A DNA stretch of 64,000 nucleotides from Chloroflexota bacterium. Lineage in GTDB: Bacteria > Chloroflexota > Dehalococcoidia > Lucifugimonadales > Lucifugimonadaceae. The translations under genes were made by a program, and so were the position numbers. Positions 47,670 through 56,482 of this stretch are shown here, piece after piece. Every line of letters begins with the position of its first letter. Position 1 is the stretch's first letter. The notes beneath the pieces are model-generated. The model saw only the letters and a program-made list of their open reading frames with translations. It was not told where the DNA came from and made no database searches. The DNA lies in assembly GCA_018650185.1 (NCBI GenBank), contig JABIGL010000112.1, positions 1-64,000 of the forward strand, given 5' to 3'.

Positions 47670-48000
47670 TGATCACCTCTCCGTCTCTTTCGACCGCCAT
47701 CAGAATCGGGTCGGTATCGACCAGTTCTTCGTACTCCTCGGGGGTGTAGACGATGAAATTTGTGTCCAGCCGAGGCCTGAGATGTGTTGTCCAGAAATCT
47801 GCACGGCGGTGAAACTTCTCGTCGGTTGCCTGGACTATCACCAGATCGAGCGATGTTTCAGGCGTCACGCGACTGACAGCGAGATCACCCGTGAGTGCGA
47901 CCCGCATAGCGCCGAGCGGTGGCATCTCAATTTTGAGCCGTTCAAGCTCCGCTTCCAGCATCTGTTTTCGCTGCTGTGCGAAGCCGTACATCATCGGCAA
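47662..48000 (-). CDS. Minimal nucleotidyltransferase-like protein (antitoxin-like partner)
   Basis: A 112-residue protein with the beta-strand context of a polymerase-beta-type nucleotidyltransferase (RVALTGDLAVSRVTPETSLDLVIVQA). The GS motif reads GD and the usual SDIDL reads SLDL, so one catalytic Asp is missing and activity may be reduced. It precedes the HEPN gene and overlaps it by 8 bp. Known MNT proteins modify the HEPN partner with AMP; whether this version can is doubtful. Confidence 0.68.
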   Translation of the reverse strand: MPMMYGFAQQRKQMLEAELERLKIEMPPLGAMRVALTGDLAVSRVTPETSLDLVIVQATDEKFHRRADFWTTHLRPRLDTNFIVYTPEEYEELVDTDPILMAVERDGEVIIG

Positions 48001-48031
48001 CCGGTCTGCCTCCAGGCCTGTGTTGGGAGCT

Positions 48032-48073
48032 TAAAAACCGAGAGGCGTCCCGTATGTGCCGGGGCGCCTCTCG
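48032..48073 (-). terminator. Rho-independent terminator after the NHL-repeat gene
   Basis: On the minus strand, CGAGAGGCG pairs with CGCCTCTCG around a short loop, followed by a T run (complement of AAAAA at 48033-48037). The stem includes further GGG/CCC pairs. It lies directly after the NHL gene on the minus strand, in the gap of about 98 bp before the MNT/HEPN pair. Confidence 0.75.
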
Positions 48074-48098
48074 AATAGCGATCTGTTATCGGCCCTGC

Positions 48099-49136
48099 CT
48101 AGACCGTGTAAAGCGTCGGGTGGTTTGGAACCGGCGCGATCTCGTCCGGCGTCAGCGGGTAGGCCAGCTTGTTGTACACCTGGATTCGATGGCTACCGAA
48201 GTCCGGGATGTACATGCGGCCTTCGTTGTCGAACCGCACAGCAGCCGGTCCACGGAGTCGCTTTTGCTGCTCGGTATTTGCCATCTCACGGTTGCGGAGC
48301 ACGGCCGGATTTGCCCGGACGTAAATCTCACCGCTCTTCGAGAGTGTGGCGTCTCCGATGAACTTGTCGAAGTATTTGCCTTCTGCGCTGAACTGCTGAA
48401 CGCGGTTGTTACCGCGGTCCACTACGTAGATGTCGCCGTGGTGGTCAACCTCGATACCTGCGGGACGATGGAACTCTCCATCATCCGTACCGGGCGTTCC
48501 GAACATCGAAATGAATTCGCCGTTGGACGTGAACCGTTGCACGCGGTCGTTATGCCAGTCAGCTATCAGGATGTCGCCGTCGCCGGTGATAGCGATGCCC
48601 CACGGCATGTTGAATTCGCCTTCACCTGAGCCCCTGGATCCAAAGCTGGAAAGGAACTTGCCGTCCTTGTTGAACTTCTGGACCCGATGGTTGAGTGTGT
48701 CTACCACCAGCAGGTTTTCGTCGGCGTCGAAGGCGATACCGGACGGGCGGTTTAGCTGCCCCTCGCCGGAACCTTCCTCGCCCCACTCACCGGCATCGCT
48801 GCCGTCCTGGTTGAGCTTGATGATCTTGTGCGAGCCTTCATCCGACACGTAAAGCGTCCCGGCGGCGTCTTTGATCATCTGGACCGGCCACAGCAGTCGC
48901 CCGCCGCCGATGGTGTCCAGGTCATCATCGTTCCAGTTCGTTCGACGAATGTTACTGCCGCCCAGTCCGGGGCTATCTGCCCGGCACAGTACGTACAACT
49001 CATCCTTGTCGCCAAAGACGATGTCCATCGGGTAGGTCGTAACTCGACGCATACCGAGGGTCGTCAGGAACGGGAAGCCGGCGCGAAGGAGAGCGAATGG
49101 CGGAGTATCTGGCTTTGTTGCCGATTGCAGGGTCAT
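48099..49136 (-). CDS. NHL-repeat six-bladed beta-propeller protein
   Basis: A 345-residue protein with at least five NHL repeats. Each has G-F-P.GIA-x-D..G-x-I-x-V-x-D..N-x-R-V-Q-x-F, for example GEGQLNRPSGIAFDADENLLVVDTLNHRVQKF, GEFNMPWGIAITGDGDILIADWHNDRVQRF and GEFHRPAGIEVDHHGDIYVVDRGNNRVQQF. No signal peptide seen. NHL propellers bind proteins, peptides or act as lyases and phosphatases. The gene is followed by a terminator and precedes, on the same strand, the DUF1501 gene by 48 bp, so it may belong with the DUF1501/DUF1800 pair. Confidence 0.82.
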   Translation of the reverse strand: MTLQSATKPDTPPFALLRAGFPFLTTLGMRRVTTYPMDIVFGDKDELYVLCRADSPGLGGSNIRRTNWNDDDLDTIGGGRLLWPVQMIKDAAGTLYVSDEGSHKIIKLNQDGSDAGEWGEEGSGEGQLNRPSGIAFDADENLLVVDTLNHRVQKFNKDGKFLSSFGSRGSGEGEFNMPWGIAITGDGDILIADWHNDRVQRFTSNGEFISMFGTPGTDDGEFHRPAGIEVDHHGDIYVVDRGNNRVQQFSAEGKYFDKFIGDATLSKSGEIYVRANPAVLRNREMANTEQQKRLRGPAAVRFDNEGRMYIPDFGSHRIQVYNKLAYPLTPDEIAPVPNHPTLYTV

Positions 49137-49184
49137 GTTGGTTCTCCGGAGCTAGGAGGTGGACATCAGCGTCATGCCAGAGGG

Positions 49185-50366
49185 CTACGCTGAGGCCGTT
49201 TCCTTGTAGGGGTGAAGCTGCTCGAATTTGCCTCCGACGATCGGTTCCGGGTCCACGTTTAGATGCTGTTGCAGCATCGTGCCGTAGACACCACGGAAGT
49301 CGAATGTGTGCGCGAGGTCTTCGTCTCGCTCCCAGTCCGCACGATCCAGCGATGGGTATTCGGCGTAGAGGCCGCCATCGATGTTGTCGCCGATGATGAA
49401 CGCACCGCCACCGGAGCCGTGGTCGGTCCCGGAGCCGTTGTCCTTGATGCGTCGGCCGAACTCGGTGAAGACGAGCATGGACACGTTGTCCGCTGCATCG
49501 TGTTCACGAAGGTCCTGCCAGAAGTCACTGATAGCGCCGGTCAGCTCTGCGAGCAGTCGGGCGTGTGTCGGCACTTCCTGGGCGTGGTGGTCGTAACCGC
49601 CGTGCTGCGTGTAGAAGATCCGTGTTCCTAGGCCAGCCGTGTGAACCCGGGCGACGTCCCTGAGAGATTTGGCGATCGGATTGTTAGCGTACTCAACGGT
49701 TGAGGTGTACTGCTGCGGTGCGACCTTGATCAGGTCGGCACCGGACAGGACACTCTGGCCGGTGTCACTGAAGTAGTCCATGACAAGACCTGAACCGATG
49801 GCCGGGCGGTACATGCGCTTGAAGATCGCAAGGTCTTCCGCGCGACGCTGTTCGGTCTCGACGCTGGTCATCAGGCCGTAGTTGTCCAGGTCATCCACGG
49901 ATGTGGCGACCACGCCCGGTGCGGCCATCGCACGCGGCAGACCACGCCCAAAACTGACACCCGTGAGAGGGTTCTCAGAGTTTGGGTCGAACTGCCGGAT
50001 TACCTTTGCCAGCCAGCCCTCGGTTGCGATGATTTCTGGCTCACATGTGTGCCAGATGTCCATCGAACGGAAGTGTGAACGTGAGGCGTTCTTGTATCCG
50101 ATGCCCTGGACGATGGCGACCTTGCCGTCTTCAAACATGCCCTTCAGGGGGGCAGCGGAGGGGTGGAACGCCAGGGTGTCGTTGATCGGGAGGGACTGAT
50201 CCTCCGGGATGCCAACGAGTGGTCGGTTGTCGTAATACATCCCGGCGGTGTACGGGATGAGCGTGTTCATGAAGTCGTTGCCGCCCGAGAGCTGCACGAC
50301 TACGAGAACGGGATCTTTTTTTTCTTTGTTGTTTTGGCCGCTTGCGCCGTTTCCGTTGGTCGTCAT
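49185..50366 (-). CDS. DUF1501 protein
   Basis: A 393-residue DUF1501 protein, of alkaline-phosphatase/sulfatase-like fold. Recognisable: VVVQLSGGNDFMNTLIPY near the N terminus, PLKGMFEDGKVAIVQGIGY, HFRSMDIWHTCEPE, the GGYDHHAQ motif, TEFGRRIKDNGSGTDHGSG. Related proteins usually carry a Tat signal; this one does not (the N terminus is polar, GNGASGQNNKEKKD), so it would be cytoplasmic unless exported by partner. It is followed by the NHL gene and preceded by DUF1800 with about 120 bp between, one transcription unit on the minus strand. Confidence 0.83.
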   Translation of the reverse strand: MTTNGNGASGQNNKEKKDPVLVVVQLSGGNDFMNTLIPYTAGMYYDNRPLVGIPEDQSLPINDTLAFHPSAAPLKGMFEDGKVAIVQGIGYKNASRSHFRSMDIWHTCEPEIIATEGWLAKVIRQFDPNSENPLTGVSFGRGLPRAMAAPGVVATSVDDLDNYGLMTSVETEQRRAEDLAIFKRMYRPAIGSGLVMDYFSDTGQSVLSGADLIKVAPQQYTSTVEYANNPIAKSLRDVARVHTAGLGTRIFYTQHGGYDHHAQEVPTHARLLAELTGAISDFWQDLREHDAADNVSMLVFTEFGRRIKDNGSGTDHGSGGGAFIIGDNIDGGLYAEYPSLDRADWERDEDLAHTFDFRGVYGTMLQQHLNVDPEPIVGGKFEQLHPYKETASA

Positions 50367-50489
50367 GTTTAGGGTTCCTCCCCGTAAATTTGGCCTGCTA
50401 GATCTGGCCCGTGTGTTCTGGCCTCAGGCCGGACTGGATGCAAAGGAGTTTTGGCACCCGCTGCCGGTATGGCAGTGGGCAGCCGTTAA

Positions 50490-51896
50490 TTAAGCGAACT
50501 GGTACTCCCGAGAGGCGACGGACAAGGAAAGCATGCGGGCGATCCGATCCTCGCTCTTGATCCTCTCGGATTCTGTACCGAAGGTCAGGTCACCATCGAG
50601 TTCGGCGAGCTCCATTAGTGCTGCCCGGGTGTCCTCTCCGGCTTCGATAGGTCCGGCGAGGTCCAGCACACCATTGACAAGTTCTACGGGTGTGATGGGA
50701 TCGCCAGATCCGGAAAGCCGGTTGATGATCGCCCTGGTACCGGGGGTGTCCGGGTCCTGAACACGGGAAGTGGCGAAGTTAATGCGCTCGGTGAGCGTTC
50801 CTCCGTCGATCCACTCCTTACCCGTGTGCCAACCTTCAACAGTCGGCGGATCCATCAGCTTCTGGCCCATCACGATGCTCGCTGAGTCCAACGTCGGCAG
50901 TCCGGGCTCTATCTCTCGGAACTCGCCTGACAACTTGATTGTTCCGGCGATGAATTCTGCCGGGCACTTGACGCGCCGTCCTCGGGCCTCTTTGAAGAAG
51001 TCAGACAGGAACAGTGTCTTCATCACGGTGCGGATGTCTGCGTCCGAGTCCATGTACGCCTTAACGAGGACGTCGATAGCGGCCTCGTCCTGTGGCGGAG
51101 TCACACTCCAGGCCGGGATCTGCGGCTCGTCCGCAACGAAGAAGTTGTAGATGTGCCGGCAGATGAACCGGGCGTTCGCCTCTTGCTTGACGATGATATC
51201 GATGATGTCTTCGCCGTTGAGGTTGCCTGTTACGCCCAGGAAGGTCTTGTCGGTGTTGTCGTGGTCTTCCGGCCGGAACTCAAACCTGGCGTCGTAGTGG
51301 CCGAACGGGTAGAGCGGAAGTGGCTGCTCAAAGGTCCATCCGGTGAAGGCCCGTGCGGCGTCCTTCACGTCAGGCTCGTCATACGTGCCGATTCCCATCG
51401 AGAACAACTCAAGTAGCTCCCTGCCGTAGTTCTCGTTTGGCGCGTTGCCGTGATTTTCGGAGTTGTCGAGCCAGAAGCTCATCGCCGGGTCTCTGGACAG
51501 GTCAAGAAGAAGCGTGCGGAAGTTGGCGAGGCCATTCTTCCGGAACATCTCGATGTGATCCACCATCGAAGGCGTGTGTTCGCTCTTGGTCCAACCGGTT
51601 GCGAACACGTGGTGCCAGAAGAGCGTCATCTTCTCTTCAAGCGGACGGCGGGTGTTGACCATTCGCCAGAACCATCGGCCATTCCATATGCCCGGGTTGT
51701 CCTTGTTCGAGAAGATGTGTGGGTAAAACCGTTCGAGGGCATCCTCGTCCAGCGGCTCGAACCGTTCTGGATTCACAAGGTCGTCGACCACCTCTTCGTA
51801 AGGCCGTGCCGAGAACTCTTCCAGTTCATCACGTGAAGAGCCAAACCCTGCTCGTCGGAGCAGATGGGCCATCGTCGTGAGCCGCTCATCCACCAT
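50490..51896 (-). CDS. DUF1800 protein
   Basis: A 468-residue DUF1800 protein, helical, with the family blocks MAHLLRRAGFG, RPLEEKMTLFWHHVFAT, YGRELLELFSMGIGTYDEPDVKDAARAFTGW and KCPAEFIAGTIKLSG. DUF1800 and DUF1501 are nearly always adjacent and may form one surface or enzyme complex of unknown function. No signal peptide. The start ATG at 51896 follows GGAGG on the minus strand. Neighbour order DUF1800-DUF1501-NHL suggests an operon of three. Confidence 0.83.
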   Translation of the reverse strand: MVDERLTTMAHLLRRAGFGSSRDELEEFSARPYEEVVDDLVNPERFEPLDEDALERFYPHIFSNKDNPGIWNGRWFWRMVNTRRPLEEKMTLFWHHVFATGWTKSEHTPSMVDHIEMFRKNGLANFRTLLLDLSRDPAMSFWLDNSENHGNAPNENYGRELLELFSMGIGTYDEPDVKDAARAFTGWTFEQPLPLYPFGHYDARFEFRPEDHDNTDKTFLGVTGNLNGEDIIDIIVKQEANARFICRHIYNFFVADEPQIPAWSVTPPQDEAAIDVLVKAYMDSDADIRTVMKTLFLSDFFKEARGRRVKCPAEFIAGTIKLSGEFREIEPGLPTLDSASIVMGQKLMDPPTVEGWHTGKEWIDGGTLTERINFATSRVQDPDTPGTRAIINRLSGSGDPITPVELVNGVLDLAGPIEAGEDTRAALMELAELDGDLTFGTESERIKSEDRIARMLSLSVASREYQFA

Positions 51897-52072
51897 CGGT
51901 CCCTCCTGATTTCATCGCAGTTGCGAAGTCGTTTGTCGACGCCATATTTCGATCCTGGGTAATTGACCGGTAATACGTCGTGATGGGATGGGGCAACTTT
52001 AACCCAAGCACAAGCGCCACGAAAGTCGCGCGAGGATTGAGGTTTATTCCGATTCGAAGCTAGGAGCCCGAA

Positions 52073-52705
52073 TTACCGGGTGAGTCCGGTCAGTAAGTTT
52101 GGGATTCCGGAACTCAAGGCTGAGCCGACGGAGGAGAAGAGGTTTATCTCGGACGGCGGCCAGTAGCCGAACCAGACGCGGCCGACCACGTTCTCCGCCG
52201 GAAGCTGTCCCCATGTGCGCGAGTCGTTCGATCTTCCACGATTATCCCCGAGGACAAAGAAGTTATCGTCCTCCACGATAAGGGGGTAGGTGCCGCCGTT
52301 CGTCCGGGTGACCGGGAAGTTCTCTTCGCGTGGCTCACCGTTCACCCAGACCTGTCCACCGCGGATATCGATCTCGTCTCCCGGGATGCCTATCACGCGC
52401 TTCACGAGGAAGTCTGCTTCCGGCCCGGTCGGCGGGGTGAACACGATTATGTCGTCACGCTGTGGCCCGTGAAACAGGTACGAGCGGCCCACATCCTGGC
52501 CCTTGATAGCCCGTATGACATCGCCAAACACACCGTCGTCTGCACTTGCATAAACAAACTTGTTGACGAGGAGGTTCTCCCCATCGGCAAGTGTCGGATC
52601 CATGCTCTGGCCGTCTACCCGAAATGACTGGGTCGCGACCTGTAGGACGACAAAGATGAGTACCGCCGTGATGGCGGTCTCAGATATTTCACGGATTGAT
52701 TTCAA
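52073..52705 (-). CDS. lepB: Signal peptidase I
   Basis: A 210-residue type I signal peptidase. One N-terminal membrane segment (about 9-28), catalytic Ser34 in VDGQSMDPTL, catalytic Lys102 in VKRVIGIPGD, and the later GDNRGRSNDSR box. It removes Sec signal peptides at the outer face of the membrane. TTG start. An apparent C-terminal hydrophobic patch (about 185-205) may be a second segment. Divergent from the sigma factor gene with about 230 bp between. Confidence 0.93.
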   Translation of the reverse strand: MKSIREISETAITAVLIFVVLQVATQSFRVDGQSMDPTLADGENLLVNKFVYASADDGVFGDVIRAIKGQDVGRSYLFHGPQRDDIIVFTPPTGPEADFLVKRVIGIPGDEIDIRGGQVWVNGEPREENFPVTRTNGGTYPLIVEDDNFFVLGDNRGRSNDSRTWGQLPAENVVGRVWFGYWPPSEINLFSSVGSALSSGIPNLLTGLTR

Positions 52706-52935
52706 AAAGTCCGGCTGTCTTTGCCGATCTCTTAAAACGGGGAGATCGGAGAATTGGCGTGTCGGGGATTGTTGTTTCTAATTATAGATAGCAATACGCC
52801 GGTAACACCTTCGTGGGTGTACCAGGGCTTCCCCAACCTTACATACGATTGTTGAGCAATCGTCGGTAAACACACAGCCGTATCGCTCCGGCCCAATCCA
52901 GATTCACCGCCCCGGGTGCTTGAAGCACAAACCAT

Positions 52936-53541
52936 TTGGCTGAACAAAACTCTCAAGACGAGATACTGATCACTCGCAGCAGGCAAGGCGACCTGGATGC
53001 GTTCAATCAGCTTGTCCTGAATTATCAGGACCTTGTCTTTAGCGTCATCCTGCGCATGGTCCGCAACCACGCCACCGCTGAGGACATCACGCAGGAAGCA
53101 TTTATCTCCGCATTCAGGAACATTGGGCGGATGCGCGGCGTCAACTTCCGTGCATGGGTACTGCGAATAGCGCGGAATGCCACCTATGACGCCATCAGAC
53201 GGACGAATCGTCGGCCTGAAGATTCGATAGATGAGCAGATTGTCACACTTGGCGAGACGCTGCCGTCTGGAGAAGAACTGCCGGAGGACTATGCGCTAAG
53301 GCAGGACCTCGGGCGGAGCATAGATCAGGGTCTTGCAGAACTTCAGGCGGACCAGCGTATGGCCATCGTCATGGTGGACGTGGAAGGTCTCAGTTACGAC
53401 GAAGCTGCTGATGCGATGGAGGTTTCGATAGGGACCGTAAAGTCTCGATTGAACCGAGGTCGGCGACGGCTACGGGAGTGGATCGTTGCCAACGTGGAAC
53501 AACTTCCGCCCCAATTTCGTCTTAGTGATGAAGACCCGTAG
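52936..53541 (+). CDS. ECF-type sigma-70 factor
   Basis: A 201-residue RpoE/SigW-class sigma factor. Region 2 (GDLDAFNQLVLNYQDLVFSVILRMVRN, about 13-40) contains the -10-binding helix; DITQEAFISAFRNIGRMRG marks 2.3/2.4; region 4 is QRMAIVMVDVEGLSYDEAADAMEVSIGTVKSRLNRGRRRLREWI. It lacks regions 1 and 3. TTG start. The following gene has a helical N terminus and a membrane segment, expected for the cognate anti-sigma factor, so this pair is an envelope stress module. Confidence 0.92.
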   Translation: MAEQNSQDEILITRSRQGDLDAFNQLVLNYQDLVFSVILRMVRNHATAEDITQEAFISAFRNIGRMRGVNFRAWVLRIARNATYDAIRRTNRRPEDSIDEQIVTLGETLPSGEELPEDYALRQDLGRSIDQGLAELQADQRMAIVMVDVEGLSYDEAADAMEVSIGTVKSRLNRGRRRLREWIVANVEQLPPQFRLSDEDP

Positions 53542-53616
53542 CGAAGCTGTTGCGGGGAGAGATAATTCGCATCGTAATTACGAAGTAAATTCATAGCAGG
53601 TAAACAGAGGAATCGG

Positions 53617-54606
53617 TTGATATTCGGGATCTGGCGCAACCGGCGCCAGGAACAGCAGAATGAGCTCCTGTCTGCGGCGATAGACCGCAGATTGGCGGGC
53701 GAACCGGAAGTTGAACTTCCGGAGGGCCTCCGCGCTGACGCGTGGGAGCTTGCGGAAACCGCTGTGTTGATGCGGTCGATAGAACGCGTCCCTGCTCCGA
53801 GATCCTTTGTGCTCACCCCTGAGATGGTCCAGGGTCCTGTGCAGCCCCCCTTTACGGAACGAACGGGCTGGTCTCTGGCTCTGTTCCGCACACCAGCGGT
53901 CGCCGCCGCCGCCGCCGCATTCGTTCTTGGACTGCTGGTGGTCGGCAACATCGCCGGGATTCTTGAACAGGACAGTTCGGATGGCTTCTCCCGGGCGACT
54001 TCATCTGATACCTCGGTTACGACATCAGCCGCCGGGGGCGACGCCGCGTCTGCCGAGAGAAGCCCCGCCGCGACGGCCGCTCCGGCTGCAACCGCGGCAC
54101 CGGCAGCTACGGCTGCGCCTGCAGTTACAAATGCCGCGCCAGCGGCTGTCGCACCTGCACCGAGTACTGATGGTTCCACCCTGTCCAGCGATGCGCTTCC
54201 GGAGTCCCTACCGCCTGTTTCAGGAGCGCAGGGGCTGGAACCACCGGCAACTGATGGCTCGATCCAGATCGAGTCATCGGCAGATTTTGCGGCTGCAGGA
54301 TCGGACGACGCTGAAGTACTTGAACTTCCGGACGGGCTGGAAATGGCTCCGGAACCATCTGCAGATCTGGCGCTGGAACCGTCTGACGGATCGGATGGGT
54401 CTTTGCTTCCGTCTGACGAACAGGTCTTTACGCCAATTGGCGAGAGCGCTGAGCTGGCGTTTGGAACGGGAGGAGCGCTCCCGGGAACGGCCGGAATAGC
54501 CCCGGACGATGACGACATCACGCTTCCTCTATGGCAGCTCGAAGTCGTGCTTGGTCTGCTTGTGCTAGTCCTCGGTGGTGCGGCGTTCGCTATGAAACGG
54601 CGCTAA
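53617..54606 (+). CDS. Probable anti-sigma membrane protein with Ala/Pro repeats
   Basis: A 329-residue protein. The first 75 residues form a polar helical domain (ELLSAAIDRRLAGEPEVEL, WELAETAVLMRS), like an anti-sigma cytoplasmic domain but without the zinc motif of ZAS proteins. Then comes one transmembrane segment (PAVAAAAAAFVLGLLVVGNIAGI), an external low-complexity region with AATAAPAATAAPA repeats, an acidic region with PSDGSDGS runs, and a C-terminal second membrane segment (LWQLEVVLGLLVLVLGGAAF). TTG start with AGAGGA upstream. It probably holds the preceding sigma factor at the membrane. Confidence 0.72.
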   Translation: MIFGIWRNRRQEQQNELLSAAIDRRLAGEPEVELPEGLRADAWELAETAVLMRSIERVPAPRSFVLTPEMVQGPVQPPFTERTGWSLALFRTPAVAAAAAAFVLGLLVVGNIAGILEQDSSDGFSRATSSDTSVTTSAAGGDAASAERSPAATAAPAATAAPAATAAPAVTNAAPAAVAPAPSTDGSTLSSDALPESLPPVSGAQGLEPPATDGSIQIESSADFAAAGSDDAEVLELPDGLEMAPEPSADLALEPSDGSDGSLLPSDEQVFTPIGESAELAFGTGGALPGTAGIAPDDDDITLPLWQLEVVLGLLVLVLGGAAFAMKRR

Positions 54607-54775
54607 TTCCCCGGTTGACTGGTCTAAAGATTCGAATTCGGCAGATCCGTCCAAATCGACGGGAACATTTTTGCCACGGTCGTCGTCATTACTTGTGAAG
54701 GGCCATGAAAAACAACCGGCCCGGACTATCTCGCTCATAAAAAGACGCCGCACCCGGCTGTCAGGAGAAACAGAA

Positions 54776-55699
54776 ATGCTTGAAATGATCCGGAACAGGA
54801 AATCCGTCTTCATCGGTGGAATGGTGGCCCTGACGTTGGTCGCTTCCGTCGCATGTAGCTCGGACACGGAAGAAGATGGCGGTCCGTCAACCGTCCAGCC
54901 GGTCGGGCGGGTCACTAACGTACCTGCGGGCACGATATTCGCTCCGTCATCAGAGGGAATTCCGATCGGCTTGAACGACTTCGCACGTGTCGCTGCCAGC
55001 CAGGTGAGCGGCAACTTCCAGCAGGTCGGGATCGCAGTATCCGGGCGTGGCACGGTTGCCGTGGACCCGGACATAGCGACATTGAGCCTGCGCATCGAGG
55101 CACGTGAGACGACCGTAAGTGAGGCGCGCCAGGTCGCTGCGGAGGCGATGGCACGGGCACGTACGGCCCTGACAGGCGCGGGCGTTGCTGAGGATGACAT
55201 CATCACGCGGAACTTCAGTATCAATCCGCAGTCCACCTATGTGGAGCGGGATTCCGCCATCGGCAAATACGGTGAGTCCGTAATCATCGGTTACATCGTG
55301 TCCAACTCTGTTGATGTCACAATTCGTGATCTGGACAAAGTTGGAGAAGTGATTGACACGGCCTCGGAAGCTGCAGGCGACGAGGTTCGGATCAACGGGA
55401 TCAGCTTTGGGCTAGACAACCCGGCACAGTTTGGCGACACGGCTCGTGATCTCGCTGCCCGTGACGCGCATGACAAGGCCGAGCTCTACGCTCAGATCCT
55501 TGGTGTCGATCTTGGACCGGTGGTTTTCCTTCAGGAAACCGGCGGAACCTCCCCGGCACCGAGCTTCGCTGTATCCGAGTCGTTCGGTGGAGCAGATCAA
55601 GCCCGCTCATTTGCGCCGACGCAGATCAGCTCCGGCGATGTCGACGTAACCGCCAGTGTGTCCGCAGTTTTCGCCATCGTGATCCCTGCGGCCCAGTAG
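54776..55699 (+). CDS. SIMPL-domain (DUF541) lipoprotein
   Basis: A 307-residue lipoprotein. Signal and lipobox ALTLVASVACSSD (Cys at about 26). The body is one SIMPL domain: SGRGTVAVDPDIATLSLRIE, ARETTVSEARQVAAEAMARA, LTGAGVAEDDIITRNFSI, IGYIVSNSVDVTIRDL, GVDLGPVVFLQE. SIMPL proteins are periplasmic and form channels or stabilise other proteins. ATG 54776 has AGGAGA upstream; an internal ATG at 54785 is also possible. It probably belongs to the stress regulon of the upstream sigma pair. Confidence 0.87.
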   Translation: MLEMIRNRKSVFIGGMVALTLVASVACSSDTEEDGGPSTVQPVGRVTNVPAGTIFAPSSEGIPIGLNDFARVAASQVSGNFQQVGIAVSGRGTVAVDPDIATLSLRIEARETTVSEARQVAAEAMARARTALTGAGVAEDDIITRNFSINPQSTYVERDSAIGKYGESVIIGYIVSNSVDVTIRDLDKVGEVIDTASEAAGDEVRINGISFGLDNPAQFGDTARDLAARDAHDKAELYAQILGVDLGPVVFLQETGGTSPAPSFAVSESFGGADQARSFAPTQISSGDVDVTASVSAVFAIVIPAAQ

Positions 55700-55749
55700 T
55701 TCGTATAACGATGTAGTTGGCCCGGAATCGCCAATGACCCTCCTGCCCC

Positions 55750-55779
55750 GTAGGCGCCCGTCAATCGACGGGCGCCTAC
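55750..55779 (+). terminator. Strong 13-bp hairpin, probable terminator
   Basis: GTAGGCGCCCGTC (55750-55762), loop AATC, then GACGGGCGCCTAC (55767-55779): perfect 13-bp stem. No long T run follows, so it may work as terminator or mRNA 3' stabiliser. It separates the SIMPL gene from dcd. Confidence 0.6.
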
Positions 55780-55892
55780 TAGTTTGTGGACGATCTGACT
55801 GAACGCTGCCGGTCCAGTAGAATTCCGGCCCGGGTGTTGTGACAGCGCGTCGTCACCCGCAGCGTTCGATAGCAGGAGAAACACGATTCCCC

Positions 55893-56480
55893 ATGGTCCT
55901 TAGCGACCGTTCGATCAAAGAAGAACTGGCTGCTGACCGGATCGTTATCGATCCGCTCCACGAGCGCGATATCCAGCCGGCCAGCGTGGACCTGCACCTG
56001 GACAAGGGGATCCTTGTATTCAATAACTCGAGCGAGCCCTACATCGACGTCCGGAAAGACCTGACAGATCTGACGGAGCGTCAGGAGATTCCAGAGGACA
56101 AGCCATTCATCCTCCACCCTGGCGAATTTGTTCTTGGCAGCACGATGGAACACATCGAGCTGCCTAACGACATCGTGGCGCGCCTGGAAGGTAAAAGCTC
56201 GCTAGGGCGCATCGGACTCGTAATCCACTCCACCGCTGGATACATAGATCCGGGCTGGAAAGGCAATCTGACGTTAGAGCTGACAAACGTGGCCCGCCTG
56301 CCGATAACGCTCTACTTCGGTATGCGCATCGGCCAGATTTCGTTCCAACGGATGACGACCGAAGTAGACCGACCGTACGGATCCAGCGAACTGGGCAGCC
56401 GGTACCAGGGCCAGTCAGATCCGACCACCAGTCGGCTGCATATCGATTTCGATGAGCGTCGTGCGGGTCAGGACGGCTAG
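55893..56480 (+). CDS. dcd: dCTP deaminase
   Basis: A 195-residue trimeric dCTP deaminase. The catalytic Glu lies in HSTAGYIDPGWKGNLTLEL; RLEGKSSLGRIG and DIQPASVDLHL are family landmarks. It converts dCTP to dUTP; bifunctional forms go on to dUMP, which cannot be decided here. ATG 55893, with AGGAG about 13 bp upstream. Two bases separate its stop from the ribD start, so it is the first gene of the riboflavin operon, an unusual but not unknown grouping. Confidence 0.9.
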   Translation: MVLSDRSIKEELAADRIVIDPLHERDIQPASVDLHLDKGILVFNNSSEPYIDVRKDLTDLTERQEIPEDKPFILHPGEFVLGSTMEHIELPNDIVARLEGKSSLGRIGLVIHSTAGYIDPGWKGNLTLELTNVARLPITLYFGMRIGQISFQRMTTEVDRPYGSSELGSRYQGQSDPTTSRLHIDFDERRAGQDG

Positions 56481-56482
56481 TT

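Noticed and set aside
53394-54521. Long minus-strand open frame of 375 codons opposite the anti-sigma gene
   Set aside because: Its product is an Ala/Ser/Gly-rich low-complexity string produced by the Ala/Pro repeats on the plus strand; no start signals and it covers the end of the sigma gene.
55700-55892. FMN riboswitch before the dcd-rib operon
   Set aside because: Only a simple 13-bp hairpin (terminator) is visible; the multi-stem RFN consensus is not apparent, and dcd rather than a rib gene follows.
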